Assembly (NCBI RefSeq): GCF_016908855.1
Contig: NZ_JAFBER010000009.1
Span: 42,038-106,037 of the forward strand
DNA: 64,000 nucleotides
From: Scopulibacillus daqui
GTDB lineage: Bacteria > Bacillota > Bacilli > Bacillales > Sporolactobacillaceae
Direction: 5' to 3'
The notes beneath the pieces were generated by a model. That model saw nothing but the letters and a program-made list of their open reading frames with translations. It was not told the DNA's origin and made no database searches. The position numbers and the translations under genes are program-made. Within the stretch, counting starts at the first letter, position 1; each line of letters opens with the position of its first letter. Shown in pieces: positions 1 through 10,587 of this stretch.

Positions 1-16
1 AAAAGGGAGACACCGC

Positions 17-496
17 TCACTTATGATACGGCTCCCCCCGATTAATCTTAAAAGCCCGATACACTTGCTCTACCAAAATCAATCTCATCAACTGGTGCGG
101 AAAAGTCATTTTAGAAAAAGATAAATGCATATCCGCGCGCTGCAGCACGGCATCGCTTAGTCCATGTGATCCGCCAATCACAAAGGCAATCTTGCTTTTT
201 CCGTAAGTGGCCAGCTCGTCTATCTTCTTCGCTAATTGTTCAGAAGTCATCTGTTTGCCTTGAATAGCGAGGGCTATCACGTATGTGTCGGAATTGATTT
301 TGGCAAGGAGTTTCTCGCCTTCGACCCGTTTGACTTCTTCAACTTCGGCGTCGCTTAATTGATCGGGAGCTTTTTCATCTGGCACTTCAGCAATGGCGAC
401 TTTGGCATAAGGACCCAGCCGTTTAACGTATTCACCGATGCCTTGTTTTAGATATTTTTCTTTTAGTTTGCCAACTGTTAATATACTGATATTCAC
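17..496 (-). CDS. rlmH: 23S rRNA pseudouridine(1915) N3-methyltransferase RlmH
   Basis: SPOUT-family methyltransferase that methylates pseudouridine 1915 in helix 69 of 23S rRNA on assembled ribosomes. The 159-residue protein has the usual family length. It carries the glycine-rich SAM-knot motif FVIGGSHG at about residues 105-112, the conserved [17 protein letters not shown] block at about 128-144, and the family's C-terminal YHK end. The start ATG is the first in the frame. Its upstream region holds a DnaA-box cluster, as at the B. subtilis orthologue yydA. The stop lies 17 bases from the window edge, so any downstream partner is not visible. Confidence 0.97.
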   Translation of the reverse strand: MNISILTVGKLKEKYLKQGIGEYVKRLGPYAKVAIAEVPDEKAPDQLSDAEVEEVKRVEGEKLLAKINSDTYVIALAIQGKQMTSEQLAKKIDELATYGKSKIAFVIGGSHGLSDAVLQRADMHLSFSKMTFPHQLMRLILVEQVYRAFKINRGEPYHK

Positions 497-499
497 AAG

Positions 500-635
500 T
501 TATCCCTCTCTATAAACAAGTTATACACAGAAGTTATCCACATATCCACATAAGTGGTCCATATAGTGTATGGGCACATTAGTTTGTTACTATATATTCC
601 GCGGTTTTTTTGCAGTATTCACATGTTGTGGATAA
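500..635. other. DnaA-box cluster upstream of rlmH
   Basis: Two perfect DnaA boxes (TTATCCACA at 534-542; reverse orientation TGTGGATAA at 627-635) and two one-mismatch boxes (TTATACACA 521-529, ATATCCACA 542-550) lie within 136 bases. A weaker TTATCCCTC starts at about 500. The perfect box at 627-635 falls inside the coding sequence of yyzF. From memory, B. subtilis also has an oriC-proximal DnaA-box cluster at the rlmH orthologue yydA, so this is probably a conserved DnaA-binding locus that tunes initiation or local transcription. Function is inferred. Confidence 0.7.
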
Positions 636-740
636 ATCTTTCTCATTGTTTATCTTTTCAATGACAGGTGCGGTTTGATAGTTGTCAACAACCTCTTCTA
701 ATGCTAGTTCGACATGCTCTAAGCAGACAAATCGCTTCAA
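579..740 (-). CDS. yyzF: CxxH/CxxC motif small protein, YyzF-like
   Basis: A 53-residue protein of the small CxxH/CxxC family found beside rlmH or htrA in Bacillales; its function is not known. The pattern CLEH near residue 6 and CEYC near residue 40 could bind a metal, and the ELALEEVVDNY and APVIEKI segments fit the family. I chose the TTG at 740. An ATG three codons upstream abuts the AAAGG ribosome binding site, whereas the TTG sits 9 bases from it and gives the family's usual MK-start. A DnaA box is embedded in the gene. Confidence 0.8.
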   Translation of the reverse strand: MKRFVCLEHVELALEEVVDNYQTAPVIEKINNEKDLSTTCEYCKKTAEYIVTN

Positions 741-790
741 GCTTTTCATCCTTTCTTTATTTATTAATCTGTTCTAGAATAGCAATTTCC

Positions 791-838
791 AAAAAACGCA
801 GGAAAGCAGGAGAGTCCCAGCTCTCCTGCTCCCGTTTT
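791..838 (-). terminator. Intrinsic terminator after the htrC gene
   Basis: A 10-bp perfect stem (AGCAGGAGAG 805-814 with CTCTCCTGCT 821-830) is followed on the minus strand by a T-run (A-run 791-796 on the plus strand). It closes the wal operon transcript. Confidence 0.85.
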
Positions 839-841
839 TGA

Positions 842-2047
842 TTATGAGAATTCTTTGCCGCCGAGTTTGAATGATACATTCTTTTCTTTGCCGAAGCGGT
901 ATACTTTCATGTTCACTGTATCACCTGGTTTCAGCTTCGTATAGAGGTAAGTTGAGAAGTCAATATAGCTTGTGATTTTCTTGCCGTTGACTTCTGTGAT
1001 AACGTCGCCGGCTTCAAGGCCGCCTTTATCGGCTGGTGAGCCATTGGATACCTTAGCTACGATAAGGCCGCTCTTCACATTAGCTGGAACTTTAAGTTTT
1101 TGCAATTCTCCAGCCGGTATCATGCTTAAATCTATAATTTGAAGGCCAAGGTAGGCGCGTTCAACTTTTCCGTTTGTTTCAAGCTGTTGAATAACTGGTT
1201 TTGCGACATTGATTGGAATAGCGAAGCCGATGCCTTCAACATCTTGCTCCGAAATCTTCGATGAGTTAATGCCGATGACTTGCCCTTCAATATTAACAAG
1301 GGCGCCGCCGCTGTTACCAGGGTTGATGGCTGCATCGGTTTGAATAACCGGCGCCTGATAAGAAACATTGCCGTGTGTTGACGGAATCACGCGGTTATTC
1401 GAGCTGACAATCCCTTCTGTAACTGTACCGGAGAAACCGAGCGGATTGCCGATAGCAACAACCGGTTCGCCGCGTTTTAAGTCAGATGAATCGCCGAATT
1501 GAGCGACTTTTTTCACTTTGTCAGCCGGAATTCTTAGGACAGCAAGATCGTATAGAGCATCTTTGCCTAGAATTTGTGCATTGACTTTCGTATTGTTATC
1601 CAGCTGTACTTGAACTTTGCTGGCGCCTTCAACAACATGGTTGTTTGTGACAACATAGGCATAGTTATTATCTTTCTTGTAAACAATGCCTGAGCCTAAA
1701 GCTGCTTCGCTGTATTGGTCATTAAGGGCGCTGAAGAAGTCTTGGCCCTTCTGTTCATTAATAACGCCGACAACCGCTGGCGAAACATCGGAAACAGCCT
1801 TTGTAACGGCTGAATTGACATCAACCTTAACATTCTTCGTTGTTGTCGGGCCAGTAACATCCGTTTGACCTTGTGTATTAACATTATAAGGAAGGAAGCC
1901 TAAATTAGATAAAACAGGTGTTAAAACTAGCATAACGACAACGCCGACAATGGCCCCGACAAGGCCTGCGAGAAACCATCCGCCTCGACGGGGTCCGCTG
2001 CGGCGAGGTTCTTCTGAAGAGGAATGCTCACTATCATAGAATCCCAT
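842..2047 (-). CDS. htrC: HtrA/DegP-type membrane-anchored serine protease
   Basis: S1C-family trypsin-like protease that degrades or refolds misfolded envelope proteins outside the membrane. It has a short cytoplasmic N-terminus, one membrane anchor at about residues 23-46, a protease domain at about 80-290 with catalytic triad H137 (NNHVV), D167 (YDLAV) and S246 (GNSGG), and a C-terminal PDZ domain at about 300-395. The 401-residue length is normal. It follows walJ by about 155 bases, the position of B. subtilis htrC (yyxA). The start has AAGGTG about 12 bases upstream. Confidence 0.96.
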   Translation of the reverse strand: MGFYDSEHSSSEEPRRSGPRRGGWFLAGLVGAIVGVVVMLVLTPVLSNLGFLPYNVNTQGQTDVTGPTTTKNVKVDVNSAVTKAVSDVSPAVVGVINEQKGQDFFSALNDQYSEAALGSGIVYKKDNNYAYVVTNNHVVEGASKVQVQLDNNTKVNAQILGKDALYDLAVLRIPADKVKKVAQFGDSSDLKRGEPVVAIGNPLGFSGTVTEGIVSSNNRVIPSTHGNVSYQAPVIQTDAAINPGNSGGALVNIEGQVIGINSSKISEQDVEGIGFAIPINVAKPVIQQLETNGKVERAYLGLQIIDLSMIPAGELQKLKVPANVKSGLIVAKVSNGSPADKGGLEAGDVITEVNGKKITSYIDFSTYLYTKLKPGDTVNMKVYRFGKEKNVSFKLGGKEFS

Positions 2048-2203
2048 TTGAAATAATCACCTTACCCTTCTGTTATGCGTCATTTGATCTATATTTATTA
2101 TAACTCTAGGTACCCATTTTCATTTAAATATGGGACATTTTTGATAACTTACGCAAAATTTTCACGCTTTTATTCTTTAACCAAAATCGTTGTTTTTTAA
2201 ACC

Positions 2204-2998
2204 TTAAATTGCAGCCAAAGCTGTAGGCGTTTCCGGATCTGTATCGTAAATTGACATATGTTCGCCTATTTTTATTCCGTATTGCTCGAGCTTTTGCTGG
2301 ACACTCATTCTAGCAAGCTCCTTCATATTGTTATCTTTGCTAAGATGCGCTAAGTATATGCTTTTTGTTTCATTGCCAACGACTTCAGATAAAGCCAACC
2401 CGGCATCTTCGTTTGAAATATGCCCGGAATCCCCTAAAATGCGGCGCTTGATATTCCAAGGGTATCTTCCCATCATCAGCATCTGAATATCGTGATTCGA
2501 CTCTATGATATATGCGTTAGAGTGCTTGATAATTCCTTTAATGCGGTCCGACACATACCCCAGATCCGTTAATAATGTTAATTTCTTGCCGCCAGCATGA
2601 AAAACGAAAAACATAGGATCGGCCGCATCATGGGATACGCCAAAAGATTCTGCTTCTATATCACCGAAAGCCTTCGTTGTTCCCGTTTCGAAGGTAAACT
2701 TCTGATCAACAGAAATATCGCCAATAATTGAAGACATGGCTTGCCATGTCTTCGCATTGGCATAAATAGGCGTCTTATAGCGCCTCGCAAATACTCCGAG
2801 TCCTTTGATATGATCGCTGTGCTCATGGGTAACAAGAATGGCGTCCAAATCTTGAGGATCTTTGCCGATTTTATTAAATAAATGGGTCATTTTACGCCCG
2901 CTTAATCCGCAGTCAATTAACAGCTTTTTCTGTTCAGTTTCTATATATATCGCATTGCCTGTACTTCCGCTGGCGAGAACACTATACTTTAAAGTCAT
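2204..2998 (-). CDS. walJ: WalJ/YycJ metallo-beta-lactamase-fold hydrolase
   Basis: Metallo-beta-lactamase-fold protein of the WalJ (YycJ/VicX) family, a predicted nuclease linked to the WalRK cell-wall regulon and DNA repair. The metal-binding signature THEHSDH is at residues 57-63, with LLIDCGLS before it and conserved His and Asp residues after. The start at 2998 is preferred because GGAGTGACACG precedes it; the longer reading frame would run back into walI. Five bases separate it from the walI stop, which indicates one transcript. Length 264 residues is typical. Confidence 0.95.
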   Translation of the reverse strand: MTLKYSVLASGSTGNAIYIETEQKKLLIDCGLSGRKMTHLFNKIGKDPQDLDAILVTHEHSDHIKGLGVFARRYKTPIYANAKTWQAMSSIIGDISVDQKFTFETGTTKAFGDIEAESFGVSHDAADPMFFVFHAGGKKLTLLTDLGYVSDRIKGIIKHSNAYIIESNHDIQMLMMGRYPWNIKRRILGDSGHISNEDAGLALSEVVGNETKSIYLAHLSKDNNMKELARMSVQQKLEQYGIKIGEHMSIYDTDPETPTALAAI

Positions 2999-3002
2999 CG
3001 TG

Positions 3003-3857
3003 TCACTCCGTATCTTGTTTATCGTCTGTAGGCTGGACCGATCCTGAGACAGCGTTGACGAAGTATTCATGCTGTCCGGAGTCGGTTTTCACTTTAAAAT
3101 ACCACACTGGAACAAATATTAATGGCTGATTGGTGTTAACATCACCGACGAGATTATAATAGCCTAATTGGATTTTCTTAATCTTTGGATGTTCGCTGAC
3201 AGGCAAAACGTTCTTGCTCCATAAGTTATTAATCGCTGTCGTCGGATTAATAATATCCAGTTGATTCGTCTTTTTAAATTTAAAATAGGTTTGACGGTAG
3301 CCTGTCACCTTGCCGTCAGAAATTAATAACTGAAGGATATTAATGTCTTTCCTGTCTTTAATAAAAACAGGTTTGTCCTCATATTTTTGTACAAATAGCA
3401 TCATGTGGTTTTCTTCGTCTAGCTTCCAATAAGAATAGTCGCTGCCTTTATAAATATACTGATTCAAAAAGTCCTCTCGTTCAGATTTATTTTTTGGAAC
3501 CGGGACAGGCTTGGAAAGGGTTCCCTCTATCAGCGTCCCATTCTTGAAGGCTGTAATTTTTTCCTTCGGGTTATCCTTAGAGCCTTCAAGTGTCTTCAAA
3601 TCATCAATTAAATCTCCCGAGCTGTCGACAAATTTTAAGCTTCTTCCCTTTAAAAATGTTATATTTTTATTTTCCACATCAGGAATGGGAACGTCTATTT
3701 TGATATTATTTTTTTGTAAAATATCCTCAGCGCTATTCTGGACGAGATTATCATAGTTTTCATTTCTTACTTGCCGCTCATAAAGCTGATAGCCCAGGAA
3801 AAGATCGAGAAGCAAGAAACAAATGATAAAGATTGTTTTTGTTTTGCTCCAATTCAT
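3003..3857 (-). CDS. walI: WalK regulator WalI (YycI)
   Basis: Membrane-anchored accessory protein that, with WalH, contacts the sensor kinase WalK and restrains or modulates it. One transmembrane helix lies at about residues 7-24. The rest is extracellular, ending in a domain with NAVSGSVQ near the C-terminus typical of YycI. The 284-residue length is usual. It overlaps the end of walH by 4 bases (translational coupling) and directly precedes walJ. Confidence 0.93.
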   Translation of the reverse strand: MNWSKTKTIFIICFLLLDLFLGYQLYERQVRNENYDNLVQNSAEDILQKNNIKIDVPIPDVENKNITFLKGRSLKFVDSSGDLIDDLKTLEGSKDNPKEKITAFKNGTLIEGTLSKPVPVPKNKSEREDFLNQYIYKGSDYSYWKLDEENHMMLFVQKYEDKPVFIKDRKDINILQLLISDGKVTGYRQTYFKFKKTNQLDIINPTTAINNLWSKNVLPVSEHPKIKKIQLGYYNLVGDVNTNQPLIFVPVWYFKVKTDSGQHEYFVNAVSGSVQPTDDKQDTE

Positions 3858-5182
3858 GACGCACTCGACTCCCCTTCTAAAGGCTTTTTGGGTTGCGCGG
3901 CATCATAAATTGAATGCCATTTTCCTTTTTGTTTGTAAAACCATTCCGGTACTAAATTAATGGATGAATTAGAATCAGAGACTGTTTTCATCCGGTAACC
4001 GATCCGTAAATCATCAATGTCCTTAGGCATGATAGACGCCTTTGTTTTGAGCATCTGGAGCACTTCTTGTCCAGATTCTAACGTTACAGACTCCCTTTGG
4101 TCAATAGGATTAAGATTTAATAATGTCCTATTTAACTTTTGCAGTTCATTGTCTTTCCAAGCAAGGTTAATCAGGCATAAGTATTGGTTAGGATACGCTT
4201 CTGTACTAATGATAGGGTAATTGCCGATCTTTATACGGAAGTTAACCTCCTGATGTTCTGAAAACGAATTGCCCGTGATGCCGTCGTAAATATAATCATC
4301 GGTCCAGCCTTTATGGCCGTTAACGAACTCATAGCTGTGAATAATAGGATCTTCAATATCAGCTGAGTTGTCGCTGATTGCCGGATTAACATATTGCAAG
4401 ACATTCCCCGACTTCTCGAGCTGATGGCTGCCATCCGAATAAGAGCCTTTGCTATAAACCGCATTATCCGGATCGTTGAACAAAATGGGGACAAAGTCAG
4501 TAAAAGATACTGTATCGTAAAAGCTCAGAATAGATCTGACTTTTGTTTTAACTGCTGGCAGATAAACTGTTTTCGCCTTTAGCTGCTGTTTATAATAAGA
4601 CACTAAATTTGAATTGCTGAATAGCGAATACAGATGATTCATATTTAAATCTTTGACCGTTGCGTAAAAGGCTGATTTGTCCTTTTGCGTTTTAAAAAGC
4701 GCCATGGCTTGATTATTGTTTGTCGATGAATTAAAAATCTCAACTCTGTCAATCATTAAGTTATTCTGCACAGACAGATCTTCTGAATCGAAATTAAAAA
4801 GCTTTTGCAGAGCAGCAATAGTGACAGGCGCAGGAAATACGATTTCATACCCGTTGTTTCCGCCGCGCTGCGGTATATTATGCTGCCCGTATATTGGATA
4901 AACATTTGTGAATTTAGCTTTTCGGAAAAGCGAGTAAATCTTGCCGACTGAATCACTTTTTGTTATGCCGTACATGCCATTGCCGCGATAAAAGATCGCT
5001 AAGCTTGGTTTAACGACGTCTTTTAAACTTTTCGAATCGGCAATCGCTATATTTTTAACAGAATCAGAAGGACCTTTAGAAGATTTGTATGATGTTTGAT
5101 AAAACCATATATTCCAGGTCAGTACAACACTCAGCAGAACCAATAGGGTCAGCAGGATAGTTTTCCCTGTTTCGCGTGTCAT
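3854..5182 (-). CDS. walH: WalK regulator WalH (YycH)
   Basis: Single-pass membrane protein of the YycH family that forms a complex with WalI and WalK to control the WalRK system. The transmembrane helix is at about residues 8-28 (TILLTLLVLLSVVLTWNIW); the remaining roughly 410 residues are extracellular. The gene overlaps both walK (4 bases) and walI (4 bases), so the whole set is translated in tight coupling. The sequence is divergent, as usual for this family, and the call rests on domain pattern plus context. Confidence 0.93.
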   Translation of the reverse strand: MTRETGKTILLTLLVLLSVVLTWNIWFYQTSYKSSKGPSDSVKNIAIADSKSLKDVVKPSLAIFYRGNGMYGITKSDSVGKIYSLFRKAKFTNVYPIYGQHNIPQRGGNNGYEIVFPAPVTIAALQKLFNFDSEDLSVQNNLMIDRVEIFNSSTNNNQAMALFKTQKDKSAFYATVKDLNMNHLYSLFSNSNLVSYYKQQLKAKTVYLPAVKTKVRSILSFYDTVSFTDFVPILFNDPDNAVYSKGSYSDGSHQLEKSGNVLQYVNPAISDNSADIEDPIIHSYEFVNGHKGWTDDYIYDGITGNSFSEHQEVNFRIKIGNYPIISTEAYPNQYLCLINLAWKDNELQKLNRTLLNLNPIDQRESVTLESGQEVLQMLKTKASIMPKDIDDLRIGYRMKTVSDSNSSINLVPEWFYKQKGKWHSIYDAAQPKKPLEGESSAS

Positions 5183-7008
5183 ACCTTTTCTCCCTCCTTA
5201 TGAACCGGGAGGGTGAACGAGATCGTGGATCCTTTGTTCCATTCACTGTCAGCCCAAATCTCTCCGCCATGCGCTTCGATCAATTCTTTGGCTATAGCCA
5301 GCCCTAACCCTGTGCCGCCAAGTTTCCGCGAACGGGCCCGATCGACTCGGTAAAAGCGCATAAAAATTTTGGTTAAATGATCCTTAGGAATGCCGACACC
5401 TTGGTCACTGATGCTTATTCTAATAAAACGCCCCAGATGGACAACATTAAATGTAACCGCGCCGCCCTCAGGAGAATACTTAAGAGCATTTGAGATAATA
5501 TTATCAATGACCTGAGTGAGTTTATCCCGATCGATATCAACATAGACCGGATTTTTAGGCAATTTCCGTATAAAACGGATATTTTGCTTTTTGGACATTT
5601 CAAACCGGTCAATAATTTTATGGAAAAACTCTACAAAATCCGTTCTTGCCCGGTTAATGGTATAGTCCTTAGCGTCCATTTTTGAAAGCTGAAGCAAATC
5701 ATTAACAAGCCGGATCATTCGTTCCGTTTCCATTTGGGTCACATCTAAAAATTTCGTTGCTAAAGCTTCTTCCTTAATGGCGCCGTCCTGGAGAGCTTCC
5801 AGATAGCTTTTCATAGTTGTCAGCGGCGTCCTTAGCTCATGCGAAACATTGGCCACAAATTCCCGCCGTTCCGCTTCTATTTGTTCTTGTTCTGTAACAT
5901 CATGAAGAACGGCAATCAGACCGTTTAATTCGCCGTTTTCCTTTTTAATGACAGAAAAATGAGCCCTTAAAAGAAAAACTTGGTCATCTGAACTAAAATC
6001 AAGAATAACGGAATCATCTAGATGATAAAGATCATAAGTTGTAAATTCTCCTTGAAGCTTTAACAAATCAATAACGGATGATCCCAGCACATTTTGTTTA
6101 TAGACGCCGAGGAGTTCCTCTGAGCGCTTATTCATAAGAATCACATGTCCATTTTTATCCGTTGCAATAACGCCGTCCGTCATATAGGCAAGCACTGATT
6201 TGAGTTTTCTTCTTTCAGCTTCTGTTGTCTCATTGGCCTCATGCAGCCGTTCAGTCATGTTGTTAAAAGAAACGGCTAACCGGCCGATTTCATCCTCATC
6301 AAACTGCCGGACTTTCCTTGTAAAATCCCCTTGGGCAACAGCAACAGCTTGCCTTTGCAATTGGGCAAGCGGCTTCGTGATCGTTCTTGCCAAAAAGACG
6401 CCGAGAAGCGCGGTGACAATCAAGGCAAACAGTGTGGCTGTTGCTAAAATTTGGTTAATCGACCTCAAATCTTTATATACGCCTTCAAGCGATTTCTCAA
6501 CATAAAGAATCCCGTAATGCTGATTGTCAACTTCAATCGGATCGGTCAATACCCTGACTCTCTCTCCTGAAGAAGCATCTCTTTTCGTATAAAGCTTCAT
6601 GCCGTTTGATGTTAATACATCGCGCATCACAGTATTGTTCGTTGTCCGCTTGCCAACGATATCTGAATGAGCCGGATCAGATGTGGCTATAATTTTGCCT
6701 GATTGATCAATAACTTGGGCGACTTTCAGTCCTCCGCCTGTTTCAGAAAGCTGGTCCCGGATCTTATCAATGACATCATTAGGGTTGTTGCCCTCTCCGC
6801 TTTCCCTTGCTTCCTTAACGGCTTCTCCAATATTATAAGAAAGCATGCTCGCTTGAGACTTAAGCGAGTTATTAAAGTTATTCAGAAAGTTTTTCTCCAA
6901 CTGGTCGGTAAAGTAAACACCGATCAGCTGCATTGCCAAAAGAATAAGCAATGTATAAACTAATAGAAATTTAAATTGAATCGATTTAAAAAAACCGACT
7001 TTCTTCAT
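5179..7008 (-). CDS. walK: Cell-wall sensor histidine kinase WalK
   Basis: Essential sensor kinase of cell-wall metabolism. Order of domains: transmembrane helix about 12-32, extracellular sensor domain about 33-182, second helix about 185-207, HAMP about 208-260, cytoplasmic PAS about 265-370, HisKA with phospho-acceptor H390 in VSHELRTPL, then the HATPase domain with DQGVGIP and GGTGLGLA. The 609-residue length matches B. subtilis WalK (about 611). Six bases separate it from walR and it overlaps walH. It phosphorylates WalR. Confidence 0.98.
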   Translation of the reverse strand: MKKVGFFKSIQFKFLLVYTLLILLAMQLIGVYFTDQLEKNFLNNFNNSLKSQASMLSYNIGEAVKEARESGEGNNPNDVIDKIRDQLSETGGGLKVAQVIDQSGKIIATSDPAHSDIVGKRTTNNTVMRDVLTSNGMKLYTKRDASSGERVRVLTDPIEVDNQHYGILYVEKSLEGVYKDLRSINQILATATLFALIVTALLGVFLARTITKPLAQLQRQAVAVAQGDFTRKVRQFDEDEIGRLAVSFNNMTERLHEANETTEAERRKLKSVLAYMTDGVIATDKNGHVILMNKRSEELLGVYKQNVLGSSVIDLLKLQGEFTTYDLYHLDDSVILDFSSDDQVFLLRAHFSVIKKENGELNGLIAVLHDVTEQEQIEAERREFVANVSHELRTPLTTMKSYLEALQDGAIKEEALATKFLDVTQMETERMIRLVNDLLQLSKMDAKDYTINRARTDFVEFFHKIIDRFEMSKKQNIRFIRKLPKNPVYVDIDRDKLTQVIDNIISNALKYSPEGGAVTFNVVHLGRFIRISISDQGVGIPKDHLTKIFMRFYRVDRARSRKLGGTGLGLAIAKELIEAHGGEIWADSEWNKGSTISFTLPVHKEGEKV

Positions 7009-7014
7009 GTTAGA

Positions 7015-7716
7015 CTACTCCTGGTCTGGATTTCTTAAATAATATCCTACACCGCGCCTTGTAATAATCCATGCTGGACGGCTTGGGTTGTCCTCTACTT
7101 TCTCCCGCAGCCTGCGCACCGTCACGTCGACTGTACGCACATCGCCGAAGTAATCGTAGCCCCATACCGTTTGCAGCAAATGCTCACGGGTCATAACTTG
7201 TCCTAAATGCTTCGCTAAGTAATGAAGCAATTCAAATTCACGGTGCGTCAATTCAATCGCTTCACCGCGCTTAGTGACAAGGTAGGCATCTGGATGAATG
7301 ACAAGAGCGCCGATTGTGATTTCACTTGTCTGTTCCTCTGGTTCTGTGTCGTTTTGATGGCGGCGGAGATTGGCCTTTACCCGGGCAATCAATTCGCGAT
7401 TGCTAAAAGGTTTAGTCACATAATCATCCGCGCCAAGCTCCAGTCCAAGCACCTTGTCAATTTCAGAGTCTTTGGCTGTCAGCATAATGATCGGCGTATT
7501 ATACTTCTTGCGGATTTCTCTGCACACTTCCATGCCGTCTTTGACCGGAAGCATAACATCCAGGAGAATCATATCCGGCTTTTCCTCTTCAACTTTTTGC
7601 AAAGCTTCTTCGCCGTCATAAGCGCAAATAACTTCATATCCTTCTTTTTCTAAATTAAATTGCAGGATGTCAGCAATAGGCTGCTCATCATCAACAACTA
7701 ATATTTTCTTATCCAT
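7015..7716 (-). CDS. walR: Response regulator WalR
   Basis: OmpR/PhoB-type response regulator that controls autolysins and other cell-wall genes. The receiver domain (about 1-120) has the acidic pair D9/D10, phospho-acceptor D53 in LLDVMLP and the conserved lysine in MLTAKDS. A winged-helix DNA-binding domain (about 130-230) follows. I used the ATG at 7716 ([10 protein letters not shown]) with GGGGTAG upstream; the longer frame adds 11 non-homologous residues. The receptor domain sequence is the most conserved part of the operon. Confidence 0.98.
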   Translation of the reverse strand: MDKKILVVDDEQPIADILQFNLEKEGYEVICAYDGEEALQKVEEEKPDMILLDVMLPVKDGMEVCREIRKKYNTPIIMLTAKDSEIDKVLGLELGADDYVTKPFSNRELIARVKANLRRHQNDTEPEEQTSEITIGALVIHPDAYLVTKRGEAIELTHREFELLHYLAKHLGQVMTREHLLQTVWGYDYFGDVRTVDVTVRRLREKVEDNPSRPAWIITRRGVGYYLRNPDQE

Positions 7717-8446
7717 TAAAGGTCTACCCCTTCTGGCTTTAATCTTCATTTTAATGAGTGTTTGTTCAAAAAGAGCAGGAAAACAAACGATTGTTTCTCC
7801 TATCTTTTTTGAACGTTATCTTATAAAATCATAGTTTCTCATTCCTTCTATTTTACCATACATTCACCATATTGTGGTCTGGTTATATTTAGACAAGGCA
7901 TAAAAAAGAAGGTGATTCACCGCTGCTTTCATCAATTACATTCTCTGACACTCCAGAAAAAAGTCAGATATTCATAGACACCTGTATAAATCTTGACAAG
8001 CCCTTTAAAAAAATTGAATAACTCCTTGTGTAAATCTCCTTTTGTATTCGTCCCGTTGCGGTTGATGCTGCTTTTAAGCCTTTAGCGAAAATATTGCGCA
8101 GCCGATTGAAGTTTCAATGAAAGGCATTATCTTATGTATTAGATATTTTTTTGGAAACACCTTTCATTTAAGAAAACTTCATTATAAATTAATTTCTTTA
8201 CTAAGAAATAGAAAACAGAAGGACAATTTTTGATGTTGTCATTCTTGTGTAAATATCCATGAAACGCGAAAAAGATATACATCTTGAAAAATACTTTTGG
8301 CAAGGAGCGGTGAGTGCCATATGTTATATGAACACAAAAATACATCCCTGCCTTTGATGACAGGGGTTATTTCCGGAAAACGCCATAGATCTTGCCGTCT
8401 TTATAAACCGTTATATAAAAACTCTAATTTCTGATTGGCAAATAAC
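7717..8446. other. Non-coding stretch between walR and tRNA-Phe
   Basis: About 730 bases without a supportable gene. The right part of 7717-7900 must hold the wal operon promoter on the minus strand. A TAAAAT -10-like hexamer is near 7855, without a clear -35. Open frames here (for example 8139-8345 minus) have no Shine-Dalgarno and an implausible composition. A 13-codon minus-strand fragment at about 8366-8407 reads VYKDGKIYGVFRK then stop and could be a decayed C-terminus, but this is weak. Confidence 0.5.
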
Positions 8447-8476
8447 TAAAAAGCACCCTGCCTGACACAGCGTGCT
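8447..8476 (-). terminator. Terminator of the fMet-Asp-Phe tRNA transcript
   Basis: On the minus strand AGCAC...GTGCT with an inner CTG/CAG pairing is followed by a T-run (TTTTTA). It lies 15 bases after the CCA end of tRNA-Phe. Confidence 0.7.
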
Positions 8477-8490
8477 GAATTTGCTATAAA

Positions 8491-8566
<76 letters not shown>

Positions 8567-8589
8567 GTTATTCTTCATCGTTCTATGTA

Positions 8590-8665
8590 TGGCGGTCCCG
8601 ACCGGATTTGAACCGGCGATCTCCTGCGTGACAGGCAGGCATGTTAACCACTACACCACGGGACC
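8590..8665 (-). tRNA. tRNA-Asp (GTC)
   Basis: Cloverleaf with acceptor GGTCCCG/CGGGACC, anticodon GTC in loop CTGTCAC, T-loop GGTTCAAATCC, encoded CCA. It sits between tRNA-fMet and tRNA-Phe on the same strand. Confidence 0.96.
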
Positions 8666-8722
8666 TATTTCATTCAGTATTATGTATTTCAAGCAAATCA
8701 GTGCAATACATTTGATAAATAG

Positions 8723-8799
<77 letters not shown>

Positions 8800-8948
8800 A
8801 CGATATAAAAAATAAATTTACTTCGAGGAATAAAATTGGAGAACTGTTTCTTCCTCTGCAATGTTTGCCGTTATTTAATAACTTATCGCGACAACATAAT
8901 TAATTATAGCATCATTTAAAATAAATGCAAGGGTTTTTTAAATTTTTT

Positions 8949-8982
8949 TGTTAGGCACCAAAACAACTATTGGTGCCCAACA
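8949..8982. repeat. Inverted repeat after purA without a U-tract
   Basis: Arms GGCACCAA and TTGGTGCC, extended outward by AACA/TGTT to about 13 pairs with one mismatch, around an 8-base loop. It lies about 10 bases after the purA stop. On the purA strand the stem is followed by A-rich, not T-rich, sequence, so it is not a standard intrinsic terminator. Confidence 0.7.
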
Positions 8983-8992
8983 AAGTCAATAT

Positions 8993-10351
<1,359 letters not shown>

Positions 10352-10374
10352 TTACCAGTATTAAAAGTCAATGT

Positions 10375-10418
10375 AAAAACGAACATTAAATTATATAATT
10401 AATAAAATCGTTCGATAT
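10375..10418. promoter_or_regulatory. Candidate PurR operator (two inverted PurBoxes) for purA
   Basis: Two 14-base PurBox-like arms face each other: the core CGAAC at 10380-10384 within AAAAACGAACATTA, and GTTCG at 10410-10414 within AAATCGTTCGATAT. They are separated by about 16 bases, the spacing known for B. subtilis PurR operators. Each core differs by one base from CCGAAC. Regulation of purA by PurR in response to PRPP is inferred from this. Confidence 0.6.
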
Positions 10419-10548
10419 TTTGTTGCTTTTAAATATTTATTATGTATGTTTAACATTATTTATCTAAGGAGCAAAAAACATACATAAAATTGGCGCAAAC
10501 TTACGCCTTGTTGCGGCCTTCCCAGTATGCCTTTTCTATTGTTCTTCC

Positions 10549-10584
10549 TGAAAAATAAAATCCCCCGCACAATAGGCGGGAGAT
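10549..10584 (-). terminator. Terminator after the replicative helicase gene
   Basis: CCCGC...GCGGG stem with a 7-base loop directly after the stop codon, followed on the minus strand by GGATTTTATTTTT. Confidence 0.75.
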
Positions 10585-10587
10585 CAT

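Noticed and set aside
6200..6505. 101-codon plus-strand frame opposite walK
   Set aside because: Antisense shadow of a well-supported kinase domain; no independent signals.
7222..7653. 143-codon plus-strand frame opposite walR
   Set aside because: Antisense shadow of the receiver domain; composition is that of a reversed coding strand.
8139..8345. 68-codon minus-strand open frame between walR and tRNA-Phe
   Set aside because: No ribosome binding site, AT-rich with unusual composition (many F, Y, H, C), and no family resemblance.
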